A stretch of DNA of 64,000 bases from Methylobacterium sp. R2-1 (GTDB lineage Bacteria; Pseudomonadota; Alphaproteobacteria; Rhizobiales; Beijerinckiaceae), in the NCBI RefSeq assembly GCF_014191355.1, contig NZ_JACHWM010000019.1:62001-126000 (forward strand). Reading direction: 5' to 3'. Below, piece after piece: positions 17,299 through 25,314 of the stretch. Below the pieces are notes generated by a model. The model saw only the letters and a program-made list of their open reading frames with translations, had not been told where the DNA came from and ran no database searches. A program made the translations under genes and the position numbers. Within the stretch, counting starts at the first letter, position 1. Every line of letters begins with the position of its first letter.

Positions 17299-18411
17299 AT
17301 GACCGTCCGGACAGACCTTTCCTCACCCGAGCCGATCCGCTTCGCCTACTGGGTGCCCAACGTCTCGGGCGGCCTCGTCATCAGCAAGATCGAGCAGCGC
17401 ACCGGTTGGGACATCGACTACAACCGCAAGCTCGCGCAGATCGCCGAGGCATCGGGCTTCGACTACGCCCTGACGCAGATCCGCTTCACCGCCGGCTACG
17501 GCGCCGAGTACCAGCACGAGTCGGTCGCCTTCAGCCACGCGCTGGCCGCGGCGACGACGCGGCTGACGGTGATCGCCGCGATCCTGCCCGGTCCCTGGAA
17601 CCCGACGCTGGCGGCCAAGCAGATCGCCACGATCTCCCAGCTCACGGAAGGGCGCATCGCGGTCAACATCGTCTCGGGCTGGTTCTCCGGCGAGTTCCGG
17701 GCGATCGGCGAGCCCTGGCTCGACCACGACGAGCGCTACCGCCGCTCGGAGGAGTTCATCCGCTCCCTTCGCGGGATCTGGACGCAGGACAACTTCAGCT
17801 TTCGCGGCGACTTCTACCGCTACAGCGACTACACCCTGAAGCCGAAGCCGGGCGCGCACCTGCCCGAGATCTTCCAGGGCGGCTCCTCGCGGGCGGCGCG
17901 CGACATGGCCGCCCGCGTCTCCGACTGGTACTTCACCAACGGCAACACGCCCGAGGGCGTGCGGGCCCAGGTCGACGACATCCGCGCCAAGGCGGCCGCG
18001 AACGGCCATTCCGTCAAGGTCGGCGTCAATGCCTTCGTGATCGCCCGCGACACGGAGGAGGAAGCCCGCGCCGTACTGCAGGAGATCATCGCCAACGCCG
18101 ATCCGGAGGCGGTGCGTGCCTTCGGCCATGAGGTGAAGAATGCCGGCGCGGCGTCACCCGAGGGCGAGGGTAACTGGGCGCAGTCGAGCTTCGAGGATCT
18201 CGTCCAGTACAACGACGGCTTCAAGACCAACCTGATCGGCACGCCCGACCAGATCGCCGAGCGCATCCTCGCGCTCAAGGATGCCGGCGCCGACCTCGCG
18301 CTGCTGGCCTTCCTGCACTTCCAGGAGGAGGTGCGGTATTTCGGCGAGCAGGTGATCCCACGGGTGCGCGCGCTGGAGGCCGCGCGCGAGCGCCGGGCCG
18401 AGGCGGCCTGA
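17299..18411 (+). CDS. sfnG: Dimethylsulfone monooxygenase, FMNH2-dependent
   Basis: A 370-residue luciferase-like flavin monooxygenase closely matching SfnG, which converts dimethylsulfone to methanesulfinate for sulfur supply. The N-terminus reads FAYWVPNVSGGLVISKIEQR and is followed by FDYALTQIRFTAGYGAEYQ, ILPGPWNPTLAAKQIATI and NIVSGWFSGEFRAIGEPW, all strongly characteristic of the subfamily. FQGGSSRAARDMAARVSDWY is the flavin-phosphate region. I chose ATG 17299; a TTG at 17257 would add 14 residues. It depends on a separate FMN reductase, not seen nearby. It is followed by sfnB in the same orientation, so the pair probably supports growth on organosulfur compounds. Confidence 0.93.
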   Translation: MTVRTDLSSPEPIRFAYWVPNVSGGLVISKIEQRTGWDIDYNRKLAQIAEASGFDYALTQIRFTAGYGAEYQHESVAFSHALAAATTRLTVIAAILPGPWNPTLAAKQIATISQLTEGRIAVNIVSGWFSGEFRAIGEPWLDHDERYRRSEEFIRSLRGIWTQDNFSFRGDFYRYSDYTLKPKPGAHLPEIFQGGSSRAARDMAARVSDWYFTNGNTPEGVRAQVDDIRAKAAANGHSVKVGVNAFVIARDTEEEARAVLQEIIANADPEAVRAFGHEVKNAGAASPEGEGNWAQSSFEDLVQYNDGFKTNLIGTPDQIAERILALKDAGADLALLAFLHFQEEVRYFGEQVIPRVRALEAARERRAEAA

Positions 18412-18423
18412 GCTAGCTCCCGA

Positions 18424-18447
18424 CCCTCCCCCCTCTGCGGGGGAGGG
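18424..18447. repeat. GC-rich hairpin, dispersed repeat type
   Basis: CCCTCCCCC pairs perfectly with GGGGGAGGG across a 6-base loop, between sfnG and sfnB, without a T-run. A related hairpin is at 8682-8706. It could modulate the relative expression of the two genes. Confidence 0.6.
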
Positions 18448-18486
18448 AATAACCCAGCGTCTTTCCCCATCAATGGAGACCGCTCC

Positions 18487-19746
18487 ATGACCATCGCCGT
18501 CAGCCCCACCACGGCCGAGGCCGGAAGCCGGCCGCAGGGCGTGCCGGGTCCCGCACGTCCGCAACAGCCCGCCCACGTCATCCGTGACGACGCCGAGGCG
18601 ATCCGCATCGCCCACGCGCTGGCGGATCAATTCCGCGAAGGCGCGTCCGAGCGTGACCGCACCAACGCGCGCCCGCTCGCCGAACTCGACGCCTTCTCCC
18701 AGAGCGGCCTGTGGTCGATCAACGTGCCCAAAGCCTTCGGCGGGCCGGAGGTCTCCTACAAGACGCTCGCGCAAGTGATCGCGATCATCGCCGCCGCCGA
18801 CCCCTCCATCGCGCAGATCGCGCAGAATCATCTCGGCATCGTCGCCGCGGTGCGCACGGTGTCGGACCCGGAGCAGCAGGCGCTTCTCTTCGCGGAAGTC
18901 CTGAAGGGCACCCGCTTCGGCAACGCATTCTCCGAGCGCGGCACCAAGCGCGCCGCCGAGTTCGAGACCCGCTTCACCGATCATGGCGACCACGTGATCG
19001 TGCGCGGCCAGAAGTTCTACGCGTCCGGCGCCCTGCTCGCCCATCTCGTGCCGATCGTCGCGCTCGATGCGGAGGGACGCGCTTGGTACGCCATCGCCGA
19101 TCGCGACGCGCCCGGCCTCACCGTGATCGACGACTGGTCGGCCTTCGGCCAGCGCGGCACGGCGAGCGGCACCGTCCTCATCGAGGACGTGCGGGTGGAG
19201 AAGAGCCATCTCGTGCCGGGCTACCGCGCCTACGAGGCGCCGCGGGCGGACGGAGCGATCTTCCAGATCATCCAGGCCGCGGTCGATGCCGGAATCGGCC
19301 GCGCGGCGCTTGATGACACCATCGACTTCGTGCGCGAGAAGGCGCGCCCCTGGATCGACAGCGGGGGGGAGCGGGCTTCCGACGACCCCTACACCATCCG
19401 CGCCATCGGCGACCTGACGATCCGCCAGCACGCGGCGGAAGCCCTGCTCGACCGGGCGGGGCTGGCCATCGACGCCGCTCTCGCGAACCCGACACCCGAG
19501 AGCGTGGCCGCGGCCCAGATCGCGGTCGCCGAGGCCAAGGTGCTGACCACCGAGACGGCGCTCGCCGCCGCCAACACCCTGTTCGAACTGTCCGGCACCC
19601 GATCGACGCTGGCCGAGCACAATCTCGACCGCCACTGGCGCAACGCCCGCACCCACACGCTTCACGATCCCGTGCGCTGGAAATACGCAATCATCGGCAA
19701 TCACGCGCTCAACGGCGTGAACCCGCCGCTCCACGCCTGGAGCTGA
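18487..19746 (+). CDS. sfnB: SfnB-family acyl-CoA dehydrogenase-like flavoprotein
   Basis: A 419-residue acyl-CoA dehydrogenase-fold protein of the sulfur-acquisition SfnB group. The N-terminal helical domain contains INVPKAFGGPEVSYKTLAQV. It is followed by IAQNHLGIVAAVRTVSD, the central beta-domain GNAFSERGTKRAAEFET with GQKFYASGALLAHLV, and the C-terminal helical bundle ending HTLHDPVRWKYAIIGNHAL. Such proteins are FMN- or FAD-dependent oxidoreductases related to DszC and SfnC; the exact substrate is not settled. The ATG lies 75 bases after sfnG. The pair is probably one sulfur-starvation operon. Confidence 0.88.
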   Translation: MTIAVSPTTAEAGSRPQGVPGPARPQQPAHVIRDDAEAIRIAHALADQFREGASERDRTNARPLAELDAFSQSGLWSINVPKAFGGPEVSYKTLAQVIAIIAAADPSIAQIAQNHLGIVAAVRTVSDPEQQALLFAEVLKGTRFGNAFSERGTKRAAEFETRFTDHGDHVIVRGQKFYASGALLAHLVPIVALDAEGRAWYAIADRDAPGLTVIDDWSAFGQRGTASGTVLIEDVRVEKSHLVPGYRAYEAPRADGAIFQIIQAAVDAGIGRAALDDTIDFVREKARPWIDSGGERASDDPYTIRAIGDLTIRQHAAEALLDRAGLAIDAALANPTPESVAAAQIAVAEAKVLTTETALAAANTLFELSGTRSTLAEHNLDRHWRNARTHTLHDPVRWKYAIIGNHALNGVNPPLHAWS

Positions 19747-19938
19747 CGCCACCAAGAGGCCCAAGCGCCACCACAGCGCGAGGCAAGACTCACGAGAACC
19801 GTCGCGCTGCGCCATCGGGGCGCGGCGCCCGAGCGGATCAACCTGAGCACCTGTCGCGTTCCGCCTGCAGTTTTCGATTCATTCCAGACTGGTCGCGCCC
19901 CGCCGTGGCCGGTCCGGATGCGCGGGACAGCAGGCCCA

Positions 19939-20592
19939 ATGACGGATCATTCGACGAGAGACCGGCGCTTCGACCCGACGCGCCGCACGGTAATGGGAAG
20001 CTGCGCCGCCCTGGCGACGCTGGGCGCCTCCCTGCACGGCCGGGCGCAGGCCGCCCCGGCGGCGGCCACCGACCCGCAGCCGCAGACCATGCCGGTCTCG
20101 CTCACGATCAACGGGCAGCGGCACGACCTCACCCTCGATACCCGCACCACCCTGCTCGACGCCCTGCGCGAGCATCTCGACCTCACCGGCTCGAAGAAGG
20201 GCTGCGACCACGGCCAGTGCGGTGCCTGTACGGTGCTGGTGAACGGGCGGCGGATCAATTCCTGCCTGACGCTCGCGGCGATGCACGAGGGTGACGACGT
20301 CACCACCATCGAGGGGCTGGCACAGGGCGAGACCCTGCACCCGCTCCAGGCCGCCTTCCTGCACCATGACGGCTACCAGTGCGGCTACTGCACGCCGGGC
20401 CAGATCTGCTCCGCCGCCGGCATGCTTTCGGAGATCGAGGCGGGCTGGCCGAGCCACGTCACCGACGACCTCACGCAGAAGGCCTCGCTCACGGACGAGG
20501 AAATCCGCGAGCGGATGAGCGGCAACATCTGCCGCTGCTCGGCCTATCCCAACATCGTCGCGGCGATCCGCGACGCCAGCACCAAGATCTGA
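19939..20592 (+). CDS. paoA: Periplasmic aldehyde oxidoreductase, 2Fe-2S subunit
   Basis: A 217-residue iron-sulfur subunit of a molybdenum hydroxylase. A twin-arginine signal is visible at the N-terminus (FDPTRRTVMGSCAAL), so the complex is exported folded to the periplasm. The ferredoxin-type cluster motif GCDHGQCGACTV and the second cluster motifs CGYCTPGQIC and CRCSAYPNI are intact. It starts a three-gene operon with the FAD and molybdenum subunits 15 and 12 bases apart. PaoABC of E. coli oxidises aromatic aldehydes for detoxification; the substrate here is inferred by similarity. The PaoD-type maturation chaperone is not next to it. Confidence 0.9.
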   Translation: MTDHSTRDRRFDPTRRTVMGSCAALATLGASLHGRAQAAPAAATDPQPQTMPVSLTINGQRHDLTLDTRTTLLDALREHLDLTGSKKGCDHGQCGACTVLVNGRRINSCLTLAAMHEGDDVTTIEGLAQGETLHPLQAAFLHHDGYQCGYCTPGQICSAAGMLSEIEAGWPSHVTDDLTQKASLTDEEIRERMSGNICRCSAYPNIVAAIRDASTKI

Positions 20593-20606
20593 AGGAGGCG
20601 AACCCC

Positions 20607-21581
20607 ATGAAGGCTTTCGCCTACGAGCGCCCCGCTACGGTTCAAGACGCGGCGCGGCTCGCCGCCGAGCGGCCCGATGCCCGCTTCATCGCCGGCGGCA
20701 CCAATCTGCTCGATCTGATGAAGCTTCAGATCGAGACGCCCGCGACCCTGATCGACGTCAACCGCCTGCCGCTCGCCGAGGTGACCGACACGGGGGATGG
20801 CGGCCTGCGCATCGGCGCGCTGGTGCGCAACTCCGATCTCGCCGCACATCCGCGGGTGCGGAAGGATTACGCGGTTCTGGGAAAGGCCCTGCTCGCGGGC
20901 GCCTCGGGCCAGCTGCGCAACAAGGCGACCACGGCCGGCAACCTGCTGCAGCGGACGCGCTGCTACTACTTCTACGACACGACCAAACCCTGCAACAAGC
21001 GCGAGCCGGGCTCGGGCTGCGCGGCCATCGGCGGGTTCAACCGGATCATGGCGGTGCTGGGGGCGAGCGAAGCCTGCATCGCCACCAACCCCTCCGACAT
21101 GAATGTCGCCCTGCGCGCCCTCGACGCCACCGTCGAGACGGTGGACCCGCAGGGTGCGAAGCGCAGCATCCCCATCGCCGCGTTCCACCGCCTGCCAGGG
21201 GACACACCGCAGATCGAGACCAATCTGAAGCCCGGCGAACTCATCACCGCCGTGACGCTGCCTAAACCCGTCGAGGGCGTGCACCTCTACCGCAAGGTCC
21301 GCGACCGGGCTTCCTACGCCTTCGCCACGGTGTCGGTGGCCGCGATCATCGCCAAGGGGGAGGGTGATCAGCCGAAAATGGCAAAACTCGCCTTCGGCGG
21401 TCTCGCCCACAAACCCTGGCGGGTCGAGGCGGCGGAAGCCGCGCTGGTCGAGACCGGTTCGACGGACGCTGCCGCAGACCGGGTGCTGGAGGGTGCCCGC
21501 GGCCAGGGCTCCAACGACTTCAAGATCCCGCTCACGCGCCGGACGCTCCGTGCCACCGTCGCCGAAGCCCTTCGCGCCTGA
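20607..21581 (+). CDS. paoB: Aldehyde oxidoreductase, FAD-binding subunit
   Basis: A 324-residue FAD subunit passing electrons from the 2Fe-2S centres. The FAD-binding loop FIAGGTNLLDLMK is at about residues 27-39 and the second loop TTAGNLLQRTRCYYF at about 112. This is followed by four cysteines in CYYFYDTTKPCN and GSGCAAIGG, the extra 4Fe-4S loop typical of PaoB-type subunits. The CO dehydrogenase flavoprotein C-terminal domain follows. An AAGGAGG ribosome site lies just before ATG 20607. Confidence 0.9.
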   Translation: MKAFAYERPATVQDAARLAAERPDARFIAGGTNLLDLMKLQIETPATLIDVNRLPLAEVTDTGDGGLRIGALVRNSDLAAHPRVRKDYAVLGKALLAGASGQLRNKATTAGNLLQRTRCYYFYDTTKPCNKREPGSGCAAIGGFNRIMAVLGASEACIATNPSDMNVALRALDATVETVDPQGAKRSIPIAAFHRLPGDTPQIETNLKPGELITAVTLPKPVEGVHLYRKVRDRASYAFATVSVAAIIAKGEGDQPKMAKLAFGGLAHKPWRVEAAEAALVETGSTDAAADRVLEGARGQGSNDFKIPLTRRTLRATVAEALRA

Positions 21582-21592
21582 GGAGTCTCGCC

Positions 21593-23830
21593 ATGGACAT
21601 GAACCAGCCGATCGGCGCGACGCCCCTCGACGGCAAGTCGGACGGGCTCGTCGGCCGCCCCATCGACCGCATCGACGGGCGCCTCAAGGTGACGGGCCGC
21701 GCGCCCTATGCCTACGAGACCCGCGACCTGAAGAACCCCGCCTACGGCTTCCTCGTCGAGGCGGGCATCGCCAGGGGCCGCATCCGCAGCCTCGACGTCT
21801 CCGCGGCGAAACGGGCACCGGGCGTCCTCCTTGTGATGACGCACGAGAACGTGCCGGAACAGGGCGAAAAGAAGGAGCAGGTCACCCCGCAACTGCAGGG
21901 CGCCGAGATCCGCTTCCACGGCCAGCCCATCGCCTTCGTGGTGGCGCAGAGCTTCGAGCAGGCCCGTGCCGCCGCCGCGCTCGTCAAGGCCGAGTACGAC
22001 GTCGAGAAACCCGAAACCTCGCTGAAGGCGGCCCGGCCCACGGCCGTCGAGCCGAAGCCGGCGCAGACGCCGCCCGATTCCCGGCTTGGCGACTTCGACG
22101 GCGCCTTCGCCGGCGCCCCGGTGAAGCTCGACGTGGAATACACCACGCCGGTGCAGATCCACGCGCAGATGGAGCCGCACGCCACCATCGCCTCATGGGA
22201 GACGGGACCGGACGGCGACCGGGTGACCTTGTTCACCGCCAACCAGATGCTCAACCGCGGCCAGACCTCGCTGGCCTCAGTCTTGAAGCTGAAGCCGGAG
22301 AACGTGCGCCTCGTCTCGCACTATATCGGCGGCGGTTTCGGCTCGAAGCTCCAGCCGCAGCCCGAGGCGATCCTCTCCGCGCTCGCCTCGAAGAGCCTCA
22401 AGCGCCCGGTGAAGGTCGCGCTGACCCGCCAGCAGGAGTTCCACGTCGCCACCCACCGCAGCGACACGATTCAGCGCATTCGGCTCGGCGCCGATGAGAC
22501 CGGCCGGCTCACCGCGATCGCCCACGAATCGTGGTCGGCCACCGCGCCAGGGGATGTGTTCTACGAGACCTCGGCCGTGGTCACCCGCTCGCTCTACGCG
22601 GCGCAGAACCGCCTGACCCGGCACCGGCTCGCCAATCTCAACGTGCCGATCGCCTCCGCCATGCGGGCGCCAGGCGAGGCGGTCGGCCAACTCGCCTTCG
22701 AGTGCGCCATGGACGAGCTGGCGGAGCAGCTGAAGATCGATCCGATCGAGCTGCGCATCCTCAACGAGCCGGAGCAGGATCCGGAGAAGAAGGTCCCGTA
22801 CTCCACCCGCCAGCTCGTCGCCTGCATGCGTGAGGGCGCCCAGCGGTTCGGCTGGGACAAGCGCGGCGCGCCCGGGGCGACGCGCGACGGGCAGTGGCTC
22901 GTCGGCATGGGCATGGCGGCGGCGTCGCGCCTCAACCCGCTGATGCCCTCGCAGGCGGGCGTGCGGCTCAACCCCGACGGCACCCTCACCGTGCGGATGG
23001 CGATGACCGATATCGGCACCGGCACCTACACCATTCTGGCGCAGATCGCGGGCGAGATGATGGGGCTGCCGATCGAGCGCATCCGCGTCGAGATCGGCGA
23101 CACCGCCTATCCGAAGGCGGCCGGCTCCGGCGGTTCGTTCGGCGCGGGCTCGGCCGGCTCGGCGCTTTACGTCGCCTGCGACAACCTCCGCCAAGCCCTG
23201 TTGCAATCGGCCGGCATGAACGCGGAGGGCGCCGTGTTCTCGGAGGGCCGCGTCATCTCCGGCAACCGCTCGGAGGCGCTGACGGATCTCGCCGGGGCAG
23301 AGGGCGTCGAGGCCAAGGGCGAGATCAAGCCCGGCGCGATGAAGGAGCGGTACTCGCAGCACTCCTTCGGCGCGCATTTCGCCGAGGTCGGGGTCGACAT
23401 CGATACCGGCGAGACTCGCCTGCGGCGGATGCTCGGCGTGTTCACAGGCGGGCGCATCCTCAACCTGAAGACCGCCCGCTCCCAGGCACTCGGCGGCATG
23501 ATCTTCGGCATCGGCGCCGCCTTGATGGAGGCGGCCGAGACCGACACCCGCACCGGCCACTTCGTGAACCACGATCTGGCCGAGTACCACGTGCCGGTCC
23601 ATGCCGACGTGCCGGCCATCGACGCGGTGTTCCTGCCCGAACTCGACGACAAGGCGAACCCGCTGAAGAGCAAGGGCCTCGGTGAGGTCAGCATCTGCGG
23701 CGCCGGGGCGGCGCTGGCCAACGCCGTCTACAACGCCACGGGTCTTCGCATCCGCGACTACCCGCTGACCCTCGACAAGGTGCTCGACGGCTGGAACGAG
23801 CGGGAGGGCGCGACGCAGCGCCGGACCTGA
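21593..23830 (+). CDS. paoC: Aldehyde oxidoreductase, molybdenum cofactor subunit
   Basis: A 745-residue catalytic subunit binding the molybdopterin cytosine dinucleotide cofactor. The N-terminal a/b hammerhead domain carries KVTGRAPYAYETRD. The cofactor-binding motifs include YIGGGFGSKLQPQPE, SAMRAPGEAVGQLAFECAMD and GSGGSFGAGSAGSALY. The base glutamate lies in KGLGEVSICGAGAALANAVY near the C-terminus. With no signal peptide of its own it would be exported with PaoA through the Tat system. It is the last gene of the operon. Confidence 0.91.
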   Translation: MDMNQPIGATPLDGKSDGLVGRPIDRIDGRLKVTGRAPYAYETRDLKNPAYGFLVEAGIARGRIRSLDVSAAKRAPGVLLVMTHENVPEQGEKKEQVTPQLQGAEIRFHGQPIAFVVAQSFEQARAAAALVKAEYDVEKPETSLKAARPTAVEPKPAQTPPDSRLGDFDGAFAGAPVKLDVEYTTPVQIHAQMEPHATIASWETGPDGDRVTLFTANQMLNRGQTSLASVLKLKPENVRLVSHYIGGGFGSKLQPQPEAILSALASKSLKRPVKVALTRQQEFHVATHRSDTIQRIRLGADETGRLTAIAHESWSATAPGDVFYETSAVVTRSLYAAQNRLTRHRLANLNVPIASAMRAPGEAVGQLAFECAMDELAEQLKIDPIELRILNEPEQDPEKKVPYSTRQLVACMREGAQRFGWDKRGAPGATRDGQWLVGMGMAAASRLNPLMPSQAGVRLNPDGTLTVRMAMTDIGTGTYTILAQIAGEMMGLPIERIRVEIGDTAYPKAAGSGGSFGAGSAGSALYVACDNLRQALLQSAGMNAEGAVFSEGRVISGNRSEALTDLAGAEGVEAKGEIKPGAMKERYSQHSFGAHFAEVGVDIDTGETRLRRMLGVFTGGRILNLKTARSQALGGMIFGIGAALMEAAETDTRTGHFVNHDLAEYHVPVHADVPAIDAVFLPELDDKANPLKSKGLGEVSICGAGAALANAVYNATGLRIRDYPLTLDKVLDGWNEREGATQRRT

Positions 23831-23956
23831 GTCATTTCGCGCAATCCCGCTCACGCGGCACCCGGATTGCGGATCGTGATCCGGGTGTCCATCTCGGACA
23901 AGCCCGTTCTTTTCAACATCTCCCGACCGGCCCCCGCCGGAGCGAAGTCCCCTGCC

Positions 23957-24208
23957 ATGTCCCGTTTTCCGATCCTCGCGCTCGTTCTCGGCGTCGTCAC
24001 CCTTGCCGGTGCCACTCAGGCGCAGGCCTTCCCCAATGACGAAGCGTCGGTGCGCTACCGTCGGCTGATCGAGCAGCTTCCACCTTCAGAGCGCCCGCGT
24101 CCGCACGATCCCCGGTGGACCACGAACGCGATCAGCCCCAGCACCGGCCGCTTCGGCCTGCCCCTGTCGGGCCCGGCCGCCCGCGGTGGGATGACGGCGT
24201 TTCACTGA
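23957..24208 (+). CDS. Small secreted protein of unknown function
   Basis: An 83-residue protein with a clear signal peptide (MSRFPILALVLGVVTLAGA, then TQAQA). The mature part is short, charged and proline-containing (SVRYRRLIEQLPPSERPRPH), with no cysteines and no recognised domain. The frame extends upstream to 23867, but the signal peptide makes ATG 23957 the likely start. Export to the periplasm is the only inference possible. Confidence 0.6.
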   Translation: MSRFPILALVLGVVTLAGATQAQAFPNDEASVRYRRLIEQLPPSERPRPHDPRWTTNAISPSTGRFGLPLSGPAARGGMTAFH

Positions 24209-24245
24209 GCGCTCGGCCGGTTCGGCCTCGAACAACCAAGCAGCG

Positions 24246-24356
24246 CCCTCGTCCTGAGGCACCGGCGCGCAGCGCCGACCCTGGAGGATACTCCGGATCC
24301 CGCGTGATGCCCGGAAGATCCTTCGACGCCGCTGCGCGGCACCTCAAGATGAGGGG
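24246..24356. repeat. Dispersed palindromic repeat (REP-like)
   Basis: Imperfect terminal inverted repeats CCCTCGTCCTGAGGCACC (24246-24263) and GGCACCTCAAGATGAGGG (24339-24356) enclose GGATCCCG and GGAAGATCCTTCGA motifs. The layout matches the extragenic CTCATCCTGAGG-type elements scattered through alphaproteobacterial genomes. No coding potential was seen. Confidence 0.65.
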
Positions 24357-24486
24357 GAGAGTTGGGACAACACCTCCGGCGCGGGATGCGGAGCCGGGCT
24401 TCCGTGCAGCCGCCCTTGCCCGCCCCGATCCCCGCTGGCAGGCTCCTTGCTGAGCCCCTCGGACAAGGGGCGCCGGCGGAAGGGCG

Positions 24487-25314
24487 ATGGATCTCAACAC
24501 GGTCGAGGGGGTCGTCCGGCCCGGCGCGCGCGCCGAACTCCCGGCCTGGCGGCCGGGGGATGCGTGGCTCGGCGGCGGGACCTGGCTGTTTTCCGAGCCG
24601 CAGCCGTCGTTGCGCCGGCTGGTCGACCTCGCCGGCCTCGGCTGGGCGCCGCTGACGGTCTCGGACGCGGGTCTCGAGATCGCCGCCACCTGCACCATCG
24701 CCGAACTGAACCGCCTCGCACCGCCTGCCGCCTGGACCGCCGCGGGGCTGATCGGCCCGTGCTGCCGGGCGCTGCTCGGCTCGTTCAAGATCTGGAACGC
24801 CGCCACCGTCGGCGGCAATCTCTGCCTCGCGCTGCCGGCCGGGCCGATGATCGCGCTGACCGCCGCCCTCGACGGCACCTGCACGCTGTGGACGCCCGAG
24901 GGCGGCGAGCGGCCGTTGAGCGTGCTCGACTTCGTGCGCGGCCCGCAGGAAACGGCGTTGCGGCCGGGCGAAATCCTTCGCAGCATCACCCTCCCCATCG
25001 CTGGCCTGACCCGCCGCGCCGCCGTCCGGCGGATCTCGCTCACGCCCGGCGGGCGCTCGGGGGCGCTCGTCATCGGCACGCTCGACGCAGCCGGCGCTTT
25101 CGCGCTCACGGTCACCGCCTCCATACGCCGTCCAGTGCAGATTGCCTTTCCGATCCTGCCGGATGAAGGGGCCCTGCAGGCCGCGCTCGACGAAAACATC
25201 CCCGAACGCCTCGTCTTCCACGACATGCATGGCGCCCCCGAGTGGCGCCGCCACATGACGCGGGAGCTCTCCCTTGAGATCCGCAGCGAATTCGCCGGGG
25301 AGGGCGATCCGTGA
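24487..25314 (+). CDS. Xanthine dehydrogenase-family FAD-binding subunit
   Basis: A 275-residue flavin subunit of a molybdenum hydroxylase. The first FAD loop WLGGGTWLFSEP is at about residues 28-39, and the second, KIWNAATVGGNLCLALPAGP, at about 102-121. It is shorter than typical XdhA/CoxM subunits and lacks the extra cysteine loop of PaoB. Its stop overlaps the GTG start of the next gene, so translation is coupled. It would carry electrons from the fused iron-sulfur/molybdenum partner to NAD+ or another acceptor. Confidence 0.85.
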   Translation: MDLNTVEGVVRPGARAELPAWRPGDAWLGGGTWLFSEPQPSLRRLVDLAGLGWAPLTVSDAGLEIAATCTIAELNRLAPPAAWTAAGLIGPCCRALLGSFKIWNAATVGGNLCLALPAGPMIALTAALDGTCTLWTPEGGERPLSVLDFVRGPQETALRPGEILRSITLPIAGLTRRAAVRRISLTPGGRSGALVIGTLDAAGAFALTVTASIRRPVQIAFPILPDEGALQAALDENIPERLVFHDMHGAPEWRRHMTRELSLEIRSEFAGEGDP